64,000 nt of DNA, from the NCBI GenBank assembly GCA_963780715.1, contig CAWADK010000015.1:1-64000 (forward strand). Direction: 5' to 3'. This document shows positions 35,301 through 42,603 of this stretch, piece after piece. The notes below the pieces were generated by a model. That model had not been told where the DNA came from, did no database searches, and saw only the letters and a list, made by a program, of their open reading frames with translations. Each line of letters starts with the position of its first letter. Position 1 is the stretch's first letter. This DNA comes from JALORV01 sp963780715 (GTDB lineage Bacteria; Pseudomonadota; Gammaproteobacteria; Burkholderiales; Burkholderiaceae_F). The translations under genes were made by a program, and so were the position numbers.

Positions 35301-35528
35301 GGTGCCGTGGATCAGCCGGAACGCCCGTGCCGGTTCGTCCTGCTCACGTGCCTCGGCGAGCGCCAGGTGTGTGCGCACCGAGCCCGCGAACGAACACTCG
35401 TCGGTGACCGCGAGCCCCGCGTATTCGAGCGCGAGTGCGCGCTCGACCAGCTCCTCCGGGTGCGACGCGCCGCGCAGGAACGAGAAGTTCGACAGGCAGT
35501 GCAGTTCGGTATAGGAGGGCGTGAGCAT
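32319..35528 (-). CDS. dnaE2: Error-prone DNA polymerase DnaE2 (ImuC)
   Basis: This 1069-residue C-family DNA polymerase works in SOS translesion synthesis with ImuA and ImuB. The PHP domain starts YTELHCLSNFSFLRGASHPEELVERA. The polymerase core shows QGRGSAANSAVCYCLGIT, the catalytic acidic segment PPDIDVDFEHQRREEVMQYI, and a C-terminal OB fold (VVWNTTGEKYRRALL). The length and the lack of a C-terminal clamp-domain extension distinguish it from replicative DnaE. I chose the ATG at 35528; upstream codons overlap vapC. It is the last gene of the lexA-imuA-imuB cassette, from which vapBC separates it. Confidence 0.95.
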   Translation of the reverse strand: MLTPSYTELHCLSNFSFLRGASHPEELVERALALEYAGLAVTDECSFAGSVRTHLALAEAREQDEPARAFRLIHGTEIQLTEGEGRQAAPGAKLVLLAQTRAGYGNLSQLVTLARRQATKGSYQLSADDLEAHAHWLDDVLALLLPLRHWREPLDTVRVELEARWLAELHPGASWIACELTRGIDDTAQLEALQAVSDATGLPLVAAGDVQMHARRRKRLHDVLTAVRVKTPLAQCGRELAPNAERYLRPLYRLARIYPTELLLQTQAIAERCTFSLDELRYEYPEEIVPPGETPATWLRRATYEEAKTRYPDGMPDKVQAIVEHELRLITELRYEPYFLTVYDIVRYARSQGILCQGRGSAANSAVCYCLGITEVDPARMSVLFERFISKERNEPPDIDVDFEHQRREEVMQYIYAKYGRHRAALTAALHTYRPKGALRDVGKALGLSLDQVDRLAKTMAWWDGRKIIPQRLEEAGFDPANPVIAQLAELAVEVIGFPRHLSQHSGGFVIARDRLDRLVPIENAAMDERTVIQWDKDDLDALGLLKIDVLALGMLSCVRRALDHLQRFYGSPSSGPRWRLQDIPSEDPAVYDMLCQGDSLGVFQVESRAQMNMLPRLAPRCFYDLVIETAIVRPGPIQGGMVHPYLRRRQKLEDVTYPSEAVRSVLERTMGVSIFQEQVMQLAVVAAGFTPGEADKLRRAMAAWKRKGGIGPFRDKLISGMLARGYTSEYAEQIYRQIQGFGEYGFPESHAASFALLVYVSSWLKCHEPAAFCAALLDSQPLGFYAPAQIVRDAMNHGVEVRPIDVTVSDWHCTLEPSSTDPSQPAVPAVRLGLELVAGFNENAGERIMAARRDATFTDAEDLARRAQLNRGEISALAKADALATLTGHRRRALWTTLGVDADAPRTAPLASRSRREAPVDLLPPTEGQDIVADYHHTALTLRRHPLALLRERFNAKGYLTAAGIGAARDQQRVRTTGIVTCRQRPSTASGVTFVTIEDETGTVNVVVWNTTGEKYRRALLHSTLMTVYGHVERVTSGVAPIVHLIASRLEDHSPLLGALTLPSRDFH

Positions 35529-35568
35529 TGGCAACCGACAACAGTCCTCGCGTGCTGCGCTGACGAAG

Positions 35569-35970
35569 TCAGCCGTGAGTCCAGTTCTCAAGACGCAAGC
35601 CGGGCACGCGCTTGAACTCACGCTCGTTGTTGGTCACGAGCACCAGATCGAGCGCGAGCGCCTGCGCGGAGATCAGCAAATCCATCGGACCGATCGGTCG
35701 GCCGCGCCGCTCGAGTTCCGCCCGCAAGCCACCGTAGGCGGCAGCAGCCTCGGCATCGAACGGGACGATCGTCAGCATCGACAGGAACGTCGCCAGTCGC
35801 TCGTGGTTGCGCGGCGAAGCGCTCTTGGCAGCGCCGAACGCGAGTTCGGCCATAACGACGGCCGAGATGCCGATGGCATCGGTGCGCAGGCGCTTGAACC
35901 GTGCCAGGACGCCCGGCGGTTGCTCGCGCAGGATGTAGATGCAGGTATCGGTGTCGAGCAGGTACTTCAT
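35569..35970 (-). CDS. vapC: VapC-type PIN domain toxin ribonuclease
   Basis: This 133-residue PIN-domain endoribonuclease toxin has acidic residues D6 (MKYLLDTDTCIYIL), E in VVMAELAFGA and D in PIGPMDLLISAQAL, plus the TNNEREF segment. Together these make up a normal active site, so the toxin looks functional. VapC toxins typically cleave tRNA or rRNA sites to halt translation. Its ATG overlaps the vapB stop by ATGA. It lies 40 bases upstream of dnaE2 on the same strand, inside the SOS mutagenesis cassette. Confidence 0.93.
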   Translation of the reverse strand: MKYLLDTDTCIYILREQPPGVLARFKRLRTDAIGISAVVMAELAFGAAKSASPRNHERLATFLSMLTIVPFDAEAAAAYGGLRAELERRGRPIGPMDLLISAQALALDLVLVTNNEREFKRVPGLRLENWTHG

Positions 35971-36215
35971 TGGTTGCCGAACAACGCATCGAGGCTCGGC
36001 CGCTGCTGCTGCTCGGGCTGCTCCCGGTCGGGCCACGGCTCGCTGCTGAACTCTGCCAACGCCGCGAACCAGTCGGCCCACGACGGCTTCTTCGGCAGCA
36101 GCATCACGGCATTGCCGACGCGCCGGATATAGACCTCGTCGCCCTCGAAGCGGTACTCCTTCGGCAGGCGAACGGCCTGGCTGCGGCCGGTCTTGAAGAG
36201 CTTTGCGGTGTCCAT
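35967..36215 (-). CDS. vapB: VapB-type antitoxin (AbrB/MazE-like fold)
   Basis: This 82-residue antitoxin has an N-terminal swapped-hairpin DNA-binding domain (TAKLFKTGRSQAVRLPKEYRF; EVYIRRVGNAVMLLPKK) and a C-terminal Trp/Glu/Gln-rich toxin-binding tail (PSWADWFAALAEFSSE). It should neutralise VapC and repress its own promoter. I chose the ATG at 36215; upstream codons run through the AT-rich promoter. It sits 60 bases after imuB. That gap is unusually AT-rich for this genome and holds an inverted repeat. Confidence 0.92.
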   Translation of the reverse strand: MDTAKLFKTGRSQAVRLPKEYRFEGDEVYIRRVGNAVMLLPKKPSWADWFAALAEFSSEPWPDREQPEQQQRPSLDALFGNQ

Positions 36216-36225
36216 GGTGGTTCCT

Positions 36226-36250
36226 TGATATGTCTCAATGGTATATATCA
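36226..36250. promoter_or_regulatory. Probable vapBC promoter/operator
   Basis: Inverted half-sites TGATAT (36226-36231) and ATATCA (36245-36250) flank a 13-base spacer in the imuB-vapB gap, in a notably AT-rich patch. The site lies 10-35 bases upstream of the vapB ATG, where VapB autoregulation would act, and would let vapBC-dnaE2 be transcribed independently of lexA-imuAB. Confidence 0.55.
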
Positions 36251-36275
36251 TACGCCACACCTGATTGGTGATGCA

Positions 36276-37808
36276 TCACGCAAACAGCCCGTGCAGGAAC
36301 CAGCCGCGCGGGGCAGCGAGTTCGCGGTAGATCCACAGCCACTGGCCGCGCGCGTTGCGGGCGACGAAATAGTCGCGGTGCACGGCGCGTGCGGGTGAGC
36401 CGGCGGCGGGGCCGGCGAGATCCCACCAGCCGCACTCGATGCGCTCGGGGCCGGTGACCAGCGTCAGCGGCTCGCGCTGGGGCGGCAACAGTGGCTGCTC
36501 GCCGTGCACCGGCAGTGGCTGCGGGGTCGGAAGCAGCATCAGCGGACGCGGCGCCGAGGTGATCGACGCCGGCGCGGTGCGCGGCTCGTTACCGACGGCG
36601 ACGGGCAGCGCACACCAGGCCAGCTCCGGCCGGTGATCGTCGATCGCCTGCAGCTGGAACACGCGTTCGGAGCCGAGCCGCGCATGCAGCGTTTCTGCCA
36701 GTTGAAGCCAGTCCACGCCGACATCACCGTCGTGCGCGGACGGCGGCAGCAGGCTGGCGTTGAGCGCCGCGAAAGCATGCAGCCGCTCGACCGTGAGCGC
36801 GAGCGTCAGCGCCGGGGCCGGTAGCTGCACGCGCGCCAGCCGTTCGCCGAACAGCGCCGCCAGCCGCTGCGCATCGCGCTCCGGTGCGGCGAGTGCGAGC
36901 GTGATGGCAGTTGGTGCAAGCGCTGTGCCGCGGCGCGCGCTGTGCGTGGCCGAAAACACGAGTTCGGTCGCGCCCGCATTGCGCCCGCGCAGGAAGCCTT
37001 CGAGCGAGGCGAGCAGCCGCCGCGCCGGGAACATCAGTTGCGCGGTCTCGCTGACATCGGCCGGCAGCTCGATGCGCGCCGAGAAATGCGCGGGAGGTTC
37101 ATACAGGGGCTGCGGGTCGCTGCGTGTTCCGAGCGTGCGGTCGAGGTCGTCGAGCCGCCCCGTACCGAAACGCCGTGCGAACGCGTCACGCGGCAGCCGC
37201 AGCAGGTCGCCGATTGCCGACAGCCCGAGTGCGCGCAGTGTCTCGTTCGTCACTGCGTCCCATTCGAGCAACTCGATCGGCAGGCGCCGCAGGTCGTCCG
37301 CCTGCGCGAGCAGGGGAAGGTCCGGCGAGGCGGCGTGCCGGCCCTGGTGCGCCTCTGCCAGCGCGAACACGCGCGCGCAGCGCGGGGCGTCGGCGTAGCC
37401 GAATGCGGCGCGGTAGCCGAGCGTGCCGAGGCCGGTGGTGATCGCGCGATGCAGCTGGGCGCGATTGCCGAACAGCCGCTCGCTGCCGCCGGTTTCGAGC
37501 AGCAGTCCATCGGGCTGCAGCACCACGTGCGATGAGAACTGGTAGGCCCAGCCGGCGAGTTCGGCGAGCGCGGCCTGTTCGCGTTCGATATTGCGTTCGA
37601 GCGCGATCAGCTCGCGTGCCAGCGCCTGTGCCGCGGCGACCTTCATGCCCGGCGCCACGCCGGCCGCCTGCGCCGATGCATTGCAGTGGAGCACGGCCAG
37701 ACGCTGCGGCGGTCCTTCGACGATCGCGAGCGGCCACATGCCGGGCAGTGCGCGCTCGGCCAGTTGCAGCGGCAGCGCAGGCAGGACGAGGGCGAGCCAC
37801 AGGGCCAT
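36276..37808 (-). CDS. imuB: ImuB, Y-family-polymerase-like SOS mutagenesis protein
   Basis: This 510-residue protein is related to Y-family DNA polymerases and acts as the clamp-binding hub between ImuA and DnaE2. The N-terminus WLALVLPALPLQLAERA lacks the acidic DxDxFF catalytic motif of active Y polymerases, as is usual for ImuB. LLETGGSERLFGNRAQLHRAI and FGYADAPRCARVFALAEAHQG are family blocks. The C-terminal part ends in a Trp/Arg-rich segment (QWLWIYRELAAPRGWFLHGLF). A tandem-repeat-bearing gap of 86 bases separates it from imuA, and vapBC follows. Confidence 0.92.
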   Translation of the reverse strand: MALWLALVLPALPLQLAERALPGMWPLAIVEGPPQRLAVLHCNASAQAAGVAPGMKVAAAQALARELIALERNIEREQAALAELAGWAYQFSSHVVLQPDGLLLETGGSERLFGNRAQLHRAITTGLGTLGYRAAFGYADAPRCARVFALAEAHQGRHAASPDLPLLAQADDLRRLPIELLEWDAVTNETLRALGLSAIGDLLRLPRDAFARRFGTGRLDDLDRTLGTRSDPQPLYEPPAHFSARIELPADVSETAQLMFPARRLLASLEGFLRGRNAGATELVFSATHSARRGTALAPTAITLALAAPERDAQRLAALFGERLARVQLPAPALTLALTVERLHAFAALNASLLPPSAHDGDVGVDWLQLAETLHARLGSERVFQLQAIDDHRPELAWCALPVAVGNEPRTAPASITSAPRPLMLLPTPQPLPVHGEQPLLPPQREPLTLVTGPERIECGWWDLAGPAAGSPARAVHRDYFVARNARGQWLWIYRELAAPRGWFLHGLFA

Positions 37809-37849
37809 GGTGCGGCGCGGGCGGGTGCCCGCCGAAGCTCAGCTGAGTG

Positions 37850-37905
37850 GCATCAGGCCAGTGATATCGGGCCAATGCGGTCAGGCCAGCACGATCAGGC
37901 CAACA
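37850..37905. repeat. Four tandem 14-bp repeats between imuA and imuB
   Basis: Four consecutive 14-base units (37850-37863, 37864-37877, 37878-37891, 37892-37905) share the core TC-R-GGCCA. Units 1, 3 and 4 read ATCAGGCCA or GTCAGGCCA, and unit 2 reads ATCGGGCCA. The last unit contains the imuA stop codon. The array fills much of the imuA-imuB gap. Its function is unknown; binding sites, replication slippage or an RNA element are all possible. Confidence 0.7.
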
Positions 37906-38698
37906 GCGCTTCCATCGGCCGCTGCGTGTCGAGCAGTGCGGACGATGCCGGCAGCACGCGCGGTGCGGTGTCGGCGTCGACGCGCGCGCTTTCCCAGTGG
38001 GCGGGACGCAGGGCGAGCGTGACCGGTTCGAGCAGCGGGCGGCCGCGCCGCTTCAGCAGCGTCACCTGCAGTTGCAGGCTGGCGCTCGCCAGCAGCAGGC
38101 GCAGCACTGCGGGCGAGGGTGCCTGTGCGTGGCGCGCCGGGCGCAGCACGAAGGCCAGCGCCCGGTGGCGCTGCGCCAGCAGGTGCAGACGACGCAGTGC
38201 GCGGAAGTCACCGTCGCCGGTCCCGCTGGCCGACGGCAGCCAGCCGACCACTGCGCCGAGATGGCGCGCGCGCAGCGACTGCTCGACCGCCCACAGTCCC
38301 TCGCGCGGCGTGGCCGGCTTGACGAAGATCGTGCGCGCCAGATCCAGGCCTGCGGTGGCGAGTGCCGGCGCATAGGGGATCGTCTGCACCTCGGGCGCAT
38401 GCGACACGGTGCGCGAGGCGTCCACCGGCAGCACCCACACCGAGCAGCGGCGCGCCTGCGCCAGTTGCGCCAATGCCGGCGCCAGCAGCGACAGTTCGCC
38501 GATGCCGGCGTCGTCGGTCAGCAGTTCGATCAACTGCCCCTGCGGCCAGCCACCGCCCGGCAGTTCTCGGTCGAGTTCGGCAAAGCCGCTGGCGAGCGTC
38601 GGGCCGCAGGCTTCGTCGGCGGGGCGCTCGTCGCCGCGCCACAGGGACGCACCGCCGGCGGTGTGCAACAGGGAAAGCAACTCCGTGGCCGCACGCAT
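37895..38698 (-). CDS. imuA: ImuA, RecA-like SOS mutagenesis protein
   Basis: This 267-residue protein is distantly related to RecA and SulA and is required with ImuB and DnaE2 for SOS mutagenesis. It starts MRAATELLSLLHTAGGASLW. The segment GFAELDRELPGGGWPQGQLIELLTD is the P-loop-like region of the family, and the C-terminal part has VTLLKRRGRPLLEPVTLAL. It follows lexA by 79 bases with no strong terminator between, so it is probably expressed from the LexA-controlled promoter. Confidence 0.9.
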   Translation of the reverse strand: MRAATELLSLLHTAGGASLWRGDERPADEACGPTLASGFAELDRELPGGGWPQGQLIELLTDDAGIGELSLLAPALAQLAQARRCSVWVLPVDASRTVSHAPEVQTIPYAPALATAGLDLARTIFVKPATPREGLWAVEQSLRARHLGAVVGWLPSASGTGDGDFRALRRLHLLAQRHRALAFVLRPARHAQAPSPAVLRLLLASASLQLQVTLLKRRGRPLLEPVTLALRPAHWESARVDADTAPRVLPASSALLDTQRPMEALLA

Positions 38699-38777
38699 GT
38701 GCGTCCTCCTGAAAAAGTGGAACGGGTGGGTGTTAGGGGATCGAGATCGCGCCCGATGCAGGGATAAGAACCTGCCT

Positions 38778-39422
38778 CTAGAGCGCCGGCCGGATCACTC
38801 CGACGGCTATGCCCTCGATCGCGAATGGCTCGCGCCGCAGGTCGACGATGATGGGTTCGAAATCCGGGTTCTCGGCGATCAGTTCCGCGCGCGCGCCTTT
38901 CAGCTTCAGGCGCTTGACCGTGACGTCGTCACCGAGGCGCGCGACGACGATCTGCCCCGATTGCGCCTGCGCGCGCTTGTGTACGGCGAGCCAGTCACCG
39001 TCGAGGATGCCGGCGTCGCGCATGCTCATGCCGCGCACTTCGAGCAGGTAATCGGCGCGCGGCTTGAAGGTCTCCGGATCCACCGCCGGGTGCGCCAGCA
39101 CGTTTTCCTGCGCCAGCAGCGGGCTGCCTGCGGCGACTTTGCCGATCAGCGGCAGGCCGACTTCCTGCGCCGCGGCCATCAACTCGCGCACGCTGTCCTT
39201 CAGGCGGATGCCGCGCGAGGTGCCGGCGACGAGTTCGATCAGCCCTTTCTTGGCGAGCGCCTGCAGATGCTGCTCGGCGGCGTTGAGCGAGCGGAAGCCG
39301 AAGGCGCGCGCGATCTCGTCACGCGTGGGCGGGGCGCCGCTCTCGGTGAGCGCCTGGCGGATGAACTCGAGGATCTCCGACTGGCGCGGGGTGATCGGCG
39401 GTGAAGAAGAGGATGTGACCAT
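38778..39422 (-). CDS. lexA: LexA repressor
   Basis: This 214-residue SOS repressor has an N-terminal winged helix (TPRQSEILEFIRQAL; RDEIARAFGFRSLNAAEQHL) and a C-terminal S24 self-cleavage domain. The cleavage bond is Ala98-Gly99 (KVAAG), with catalytic Ser133 (RGMSMRDAGILDGDW) and Lys170 (DDVTVKRL). It represses itself and, probably, the imuA-imuB-dnaE2 genes behind it until RecA filaments trigger cleavage. I chose the ATG at 39422; upstream codons would overlap the LexA box. Confidence 0.95.
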   Translation of the reverse strand: MVTSSSSPPITPRQSEILEFIRQALTESGAPPTRDEIARAFGFRSLNAAEQHLQALAKKGLIELVAGTSRGIRLKDSVRELMAAAQEVGLPLIGKVAAGSPLLAQENVLAHPAVDPETFKPRADYLLEVRGMSMRDAGILDGDWLAVHKRAQAQSGQIVVARLGDDVTVKRLKLKGARAELIAENPDFEPIIVDLRREPFAIEGIAVGVIRPAL

Positions 39423-39766
39423 CGGCAAGCTCCCCAGCGAAGTGTTACTGGAAATGTATACAGTACTGAAAGGAATAGCAAGGGGTAGCCCGAGGTCGGC
39501 AGAAGCTCCGCGCACCGGGGCTTGGCCGTGCCGTGGATGCTGGACAAGGCTTTCCGGCCGGGCGCAAGATTTGATGAGCATGACCGGGTGGTCGGTGCGA
39601 AGGGGTGGCGAGTGTTGTTGTGCGCCGCCTGCCGTGAGAAACACCTCGGTACGCAGGACGCAAGCCCGCTTGTTGCGAGTGCCGACGCCTTGCGGGCACG
39701 GAGTTGTGTTGCGTCAGGTCAGGCAAGGAGACGGCATCGGCCCACGCGCAAGCCCGGGAGGCAGGC
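39423..39766. other. lexA upstream region (344 bases)
   Basis: The lexA-proximal end holds the LexA box and lexA promoter. The remainder, up to the start of a VOC gene, shows no gene that I can support. It contains a 12-base segment (39557-39568) repeated exactly at 42090-42101 after the GFA gene. Confidence 0.5.
39446..39465. promoter_or_regulatory. LexA box upstream of lexA
   Basis: TACTG, ten bases, CAGTA: a perfect dyad matching the proteobacterial TACTG-N10-CAGTA SOS box. It lies 24 bases upstream of the lexA ATG at 39422 and overlaps the probable promoter, so lexA is autoregulated. No second box was found before imuA or dnaE2. Confidence 0.9.
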
Positions 39767-40153
39767 ATGAAGCGAGTCACTGGCATTGGCGGAATCTTCT
39801 TCAAGTCCCACGACCCGAAGCGACTCGGCGAGTGGTACCGAACGCACCTCGGCCTAGATGTACAGGAATGGGGAGGGGCCGCCTTCCGCTGGGCATCTCC
39901 GGAAAATCCGTCCGGGGTCGGCACAACGATCTGGAGTCCGTTCGATGCGAAGTCGGACTACTTCGCTCCGAGCCAGGCAAGCTTCATGATCAACTACCGG
40001 GTCGAAGATCTGCACGCGCTGCTGGCTCAACTCCGGAGCGAAGGCTGCGACGTCGATGCGAAGGTTGAAGAGTCCGAATATGGCAAGTTCGGGTGGGTCA
40101 TGGACCCGGACGGGAATCGGATCGAACTGTGGCAACCCCCGGAGGGCCAATGA
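39767..40153 (+). CDS. VOC family protein
   Basis: This 128-residue single-unit glyoxalase/bleomycin-resistance-type protein has KRVTGIGGIFFKSHDPKRLGEWYRTHLGL at the N-terminus and GWVMDPDGNRIELWQPPEG at the C-terminus, including the metal-ligand Glu in IELW. The substrate is unknown. It is the first of a run of small, mostly stand-alone genes on the plus strand divergent from lexA. Confidence 0.88.
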   Translation: MKRVTGIGGIFFKSHDPKRLGEWYRTHLGLDVQEWGGAAFRWASPENPSGVGTTIWSPFDAKSDYFAPSQASFMINYRVEDLHALLAQLRSEGCDVDAKVEESEYGKFGWVMDPDGNRIELWQPPEGQ

Positions 40154-40191
40154 TGGAGCCCGCCGTTTCTTCGCCGGGAGTCGAGTGGAAG

Positions 40192-40254
40192 TGCAAATGT
40201 GCGGTCAAGCCCTTGCTGCCTCCCGGCTGCCTGCGCAGGCAGCCTGAATTTGCA
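40192..40254. repeat. Nested inverted repeats upstream of the DUF488 gene
   Basis: A perfect 20-base palindrome (GGCTGCCTGC/GCAGGCAGCC, 40225-40244) lies inside outer arms TGCAAAT (40192-40198) and ATTTGCA (40248-40254). It fills part of the 179-base gap after the VOC gene, which otherwise holds no gene. A terminator without T tract, a regulator site or a mobile-element end are possible. Confidence 0.6.
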
Positions 40255-40332
40255 ATCGGTCGAGCGCGTTCCGGGCGGCGTTCACCGCAGTGCATCGGTG
40301 CCGCGCGCCGAGTTTCATAGGCGGGAGCGGGT

Positions 40333-40719
40333 ATGGTCATCCGTGTCGTGAGGCTGGGGAGTGACCGACGCAAGAACGAAGGTACCCGCGTCGGAACCGT
40401 GCGTCGTCCGCCGCGTGGCGTTCCGAGGGCGGAGTTCGCATCCAGGAACTGGTACGACGTGTGGTTTCCGAATCTCGCGCCCAGCGTCGAAACGATGAAG
40501 CTCGGGCAGCAGGCCAGGACCGAGAGCGAATGGGCCGTGTTCCGGAAGAAGTATCGAGCCGAGATGGAAACACCCGAGAACAGCCACTCGCTCAGCCTGC
40601 TTGCCGCACTGTCGCACCAGACCAACTTTTCGGTCGGCTGCTACTGCGAGGATGAGTCGCACTGCCATCGTGCGGTGTTGCGCGCACTCCTGCTCGATAA
40701 GGGCGCCGCAGTCGAGTAG
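40333..40719 (+). CDS. DUF488 family protein
   Basis: This 128-residue protein is of the DUF488 (YeaO-like) family, whose function is not established. Matching segments are MVIRVVRLGSDRRKNEGTRVG, WYDVWFPNLAPS and SVGCYCEDESHCHRAVLRALL, where the Cys/His cluster is conserved. Length and layout are normal. It is preceded by the nested palindrome and followed after 35 bases by a broken DUF1697 gene. It looks like a small cytoplasmic accessory gene. Confidence 0.82.
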   Translation: MVIRVVRLGSDRRKNEGTRVGTVRRPPRGVPRAEFASRNWYDVWFPNLAPSVETMKLGQQARTESEWAVFRKKYRAEMETPENSHSLSLLAALSHQTNFSVGCYCEDESHCHRAVLRALLLDKGAAVE

Positions 40720-40754
40720 CGCATCTCCAGGCTCAGACACAGGCGTCGCGAAAG

Positions 40755-41295
40755 ATGCGGTTTGCAGCCTTGCTGCGCGGAGTCAACGTTGGCAAGGCCA
40801 GGCGTCTTCCGATGGCCGAGCTGCGCGCCCTGCTCTCCAGAATGGGATACACGGACGTAGCGACGCTGCTGAACAGCGGCAACGTAGTCTTCAGCGCGGC
40901 GAAGGTGCGCACCGGCACTGCACGCCGGCGCGATCGCCGCCGCCGTCGCGCGCGAGTTGGGCGTGGACGTCCCTGTCGTCGTCAAGTCGGCGAGCGAACT
41001 GGCTGACATCGTGGCCGGGAACCCGTTTGCCGTGGGAGCGATCGACGCTTCGCGCCTGTTGGTCGCTTACGTGCAGGACGAGACGTCACTTTCGGATCTT
41101 GCGGCTGTGACGCGGCTCGTCGAGCCGCCCGAGCGGTTCGTGATCGGCAAGAAGGCGGCTTACCTGCACTGCGCGAACGGCATCCTGGGCAGCAAGGCTG
41201 GCGAGGCCCTGCTCGGCAAAGCGGGAACGACGGCCACGACACGGAACTGGTCAACAACCCTCAAGTTGCATGCCCTGGCAAGTCGTGACGCCTGA
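40755..41295 (+). pseudogene. DUF1697 family protein, frameshifted
   Basis: This is a DUF1697-family gene of about 180 codons interrupted once. The first part (MRFAALLRGVNVGKARRLPM; LLNSGNVVFSA) reads from 40755. From about 40915 the continuation (LHAGAIAAAVARELGVDVPV; AAYLHCANGILGSK; TTRNWSTTLKLHALASR) is in the next frame, implying one extra base. Both parts are well conserved, so the break is recent or is a sequence error. The function of the family is unknown. Confidence 0.8.
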
Positions 41296-41516
41296 CGCGT
41301 TCGTCGCGACGGCTTGTCATGGCCCCTGCGCTGCGGCGCCTGCCTTCGTCGATGTCGAGGCACGCATCGACACGTGGGCGAGGCGTGTGCCTGGCCGCGT
41401 AGTCGGCGTTCACGCCATGGGGCCGTCGCAGAGTCGAGGCGTGATGGGACCTCATGCCCACCGGGTCTCTGTGCGTCCGGTTTCTCCTGCTTTGCCACTG
41501 ACCATTGGAGCTCGCG

Positions 41517-42041
41517 ATGAGGCCCGGCACGGTATTTCCGCTTGAAGGCGGCTGCGACTGCCGTTACGTGCGCTTCTGCATGGAAACGGCGCCCATGATC
41601 GTTCACTGCTGCCATTGCCGTTGGTGCCAGCGGGAGAGCGGATCGTCGTTCGCGCTGAACGCAGTGATCGAGGCTAGTCGTGTGTCGATCCTTGCGGCCG
41701 AGCCGGAACTTGTGCAGACGCCGTCGGAAAGTGGCCGGGGCCAGCAGATTGCAAGGTGCCCGAGGTGCCGCATCGCCGTATGGAGTCACTATGCGGGTGC
41801 TGGTCACCTCGTCAGCTTTGTGCGAGTTGGCACGCTGGATGAACCCGACCACCTGCCGCCGGACATTCACATCTTCACCGCGTCCAGGCAGCCCTGGGTG
41901 GTCATACCGCCTGGCACGCCTGCGGTGCGCGAGTACTACGAGCTCGAAACGTATTGGCCCGCCGACAGTCTTGATCGCCGCAAGGCCATGCGGCCGCATA
42001 TCGAGGCTTACCAGGAGGCTCTTCGCCGAGGGCAGTCCTGA
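41517..42041 (+). CDS. GFA family zinc protein
   Basis: This 174-residue protein belongs to the GFA family, named after glutathione-dependent formaldehyde-activating enzyme. Zinc-binding cysteines are in GGCDCRYVRF, CCHCRWCQRESGSS and CPRCRIAVW. The C-terminal DHLPPDIHIFTASRQPWV is typical. The true reaction of most family members is not established. The ATG at 41517 has GGAG eight bases upstream. The 221-base gap before it shows no gene that I can support. Confidence 0.88.
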   Translation: MRPGTVFPLEGGCDCRYVRFCMETAPMIVHCCHCRWCQRESGSSFALNAVIEASRVSILAAEPELVQTPSESGRGQQIARCPRCRIAVWSHYAGAGHLVSFVRVGTLDEPDHLPPDIHIFTASRQPWVVIPPGTPAVREYYELETYWPADSLDRRKAMRPHIEAYQEALRRGQS

Positions 42042-42080
42042 CGCCATCCCCGCGTCCGCAAGGCCGGTGGTGTCTTGCCG

Positions 42081-42100
42081 TTGCGCCGTGCCGGGCGCAA
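42081..42100 (+). terminator. Hairpin between GFA and MAPEG genes
   Basis: TTGCGCC (42081-42087) pairs with GGCGCAA (42094-42100) over a six-base loop. It lies between the GFA stop and the MAPEG start. There is no T tract; it is a possible Rho-dependent or weak terminator. Confidence 0.35.
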
Positions 42101-42133
42101 GCTCGCGGCTGACAGATTTCCAGCATCGATCCG

Positions 42134-42556
42134 ATGACACCTGACCAGTCCATCGCGCTTGCATGTTTTGCACTGGCGCTTCTTACGTCGCTTGTGGCGG
42201 TCCGCATGCTCGCCGTCCGTGTGCGCGAAATGCGCGAAAGGCGGATCCATCCCCAGCAGATCGCGACCTCCGCACAGGCCGCCACGAAGCTGCAGTCGAT
42301 CCAGGTATCCGACAACTACCGCAATCTCTTTGAGATGCCGGTCATGTTCTATGCGCTGTGCGCGCTGCTGCTTGCGACGGGCAGCGCATCGGCCTTCTTC
42401 GCCGCCGGCGCGTGGCTCTATGTGCTGCTGCGCTGTGTACACAGCGTCATCCAATGCACCTACAACCGGGTCATGCATCGATTCGCGGTGTTCGCTTCCA
42501 GCTTCGTCGTGTTGCTGGTCCTCTGGCTACGCTTTGGTCTGCACCTGGCCCAGTAG
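42134..42556 (+). CDS. MAPEG family membrane protein
   Basis: This 140-residue inner-membrane protein of the MAPEG family (membrane-associated eicosanoid/glutathione metabolism) has four hydrophobic segments. The conserved segment is NYRNLFEMPVMFYALCALLLATG, with the basic loop AWLYVLLRCVHSVIQCTYN typical of the family. Bacterial members may be glutathione transferases or peroxidases, but this one cannot be assigned. It stands alone between the GFA and GNAT genes. Confidence 0.88.
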   Translation: MTPDQSIALACFALALLTSLVAVRMLAVRVREMRERRIHPQQIATSAQAATKLQSIQVSDNYRNLFEMPVMFYALCALLLATGSASAFFAAGAWLYVLLRCVHSVIQCTYNRVMHRFAVFASSFVVLLVLWLRFGLHLAQ

Positions 42557-42603
42557 GAAGAGGCGGAGTCAATCGTGCTCACCGATGCGGAGCGAGCGGG
42601 CGA

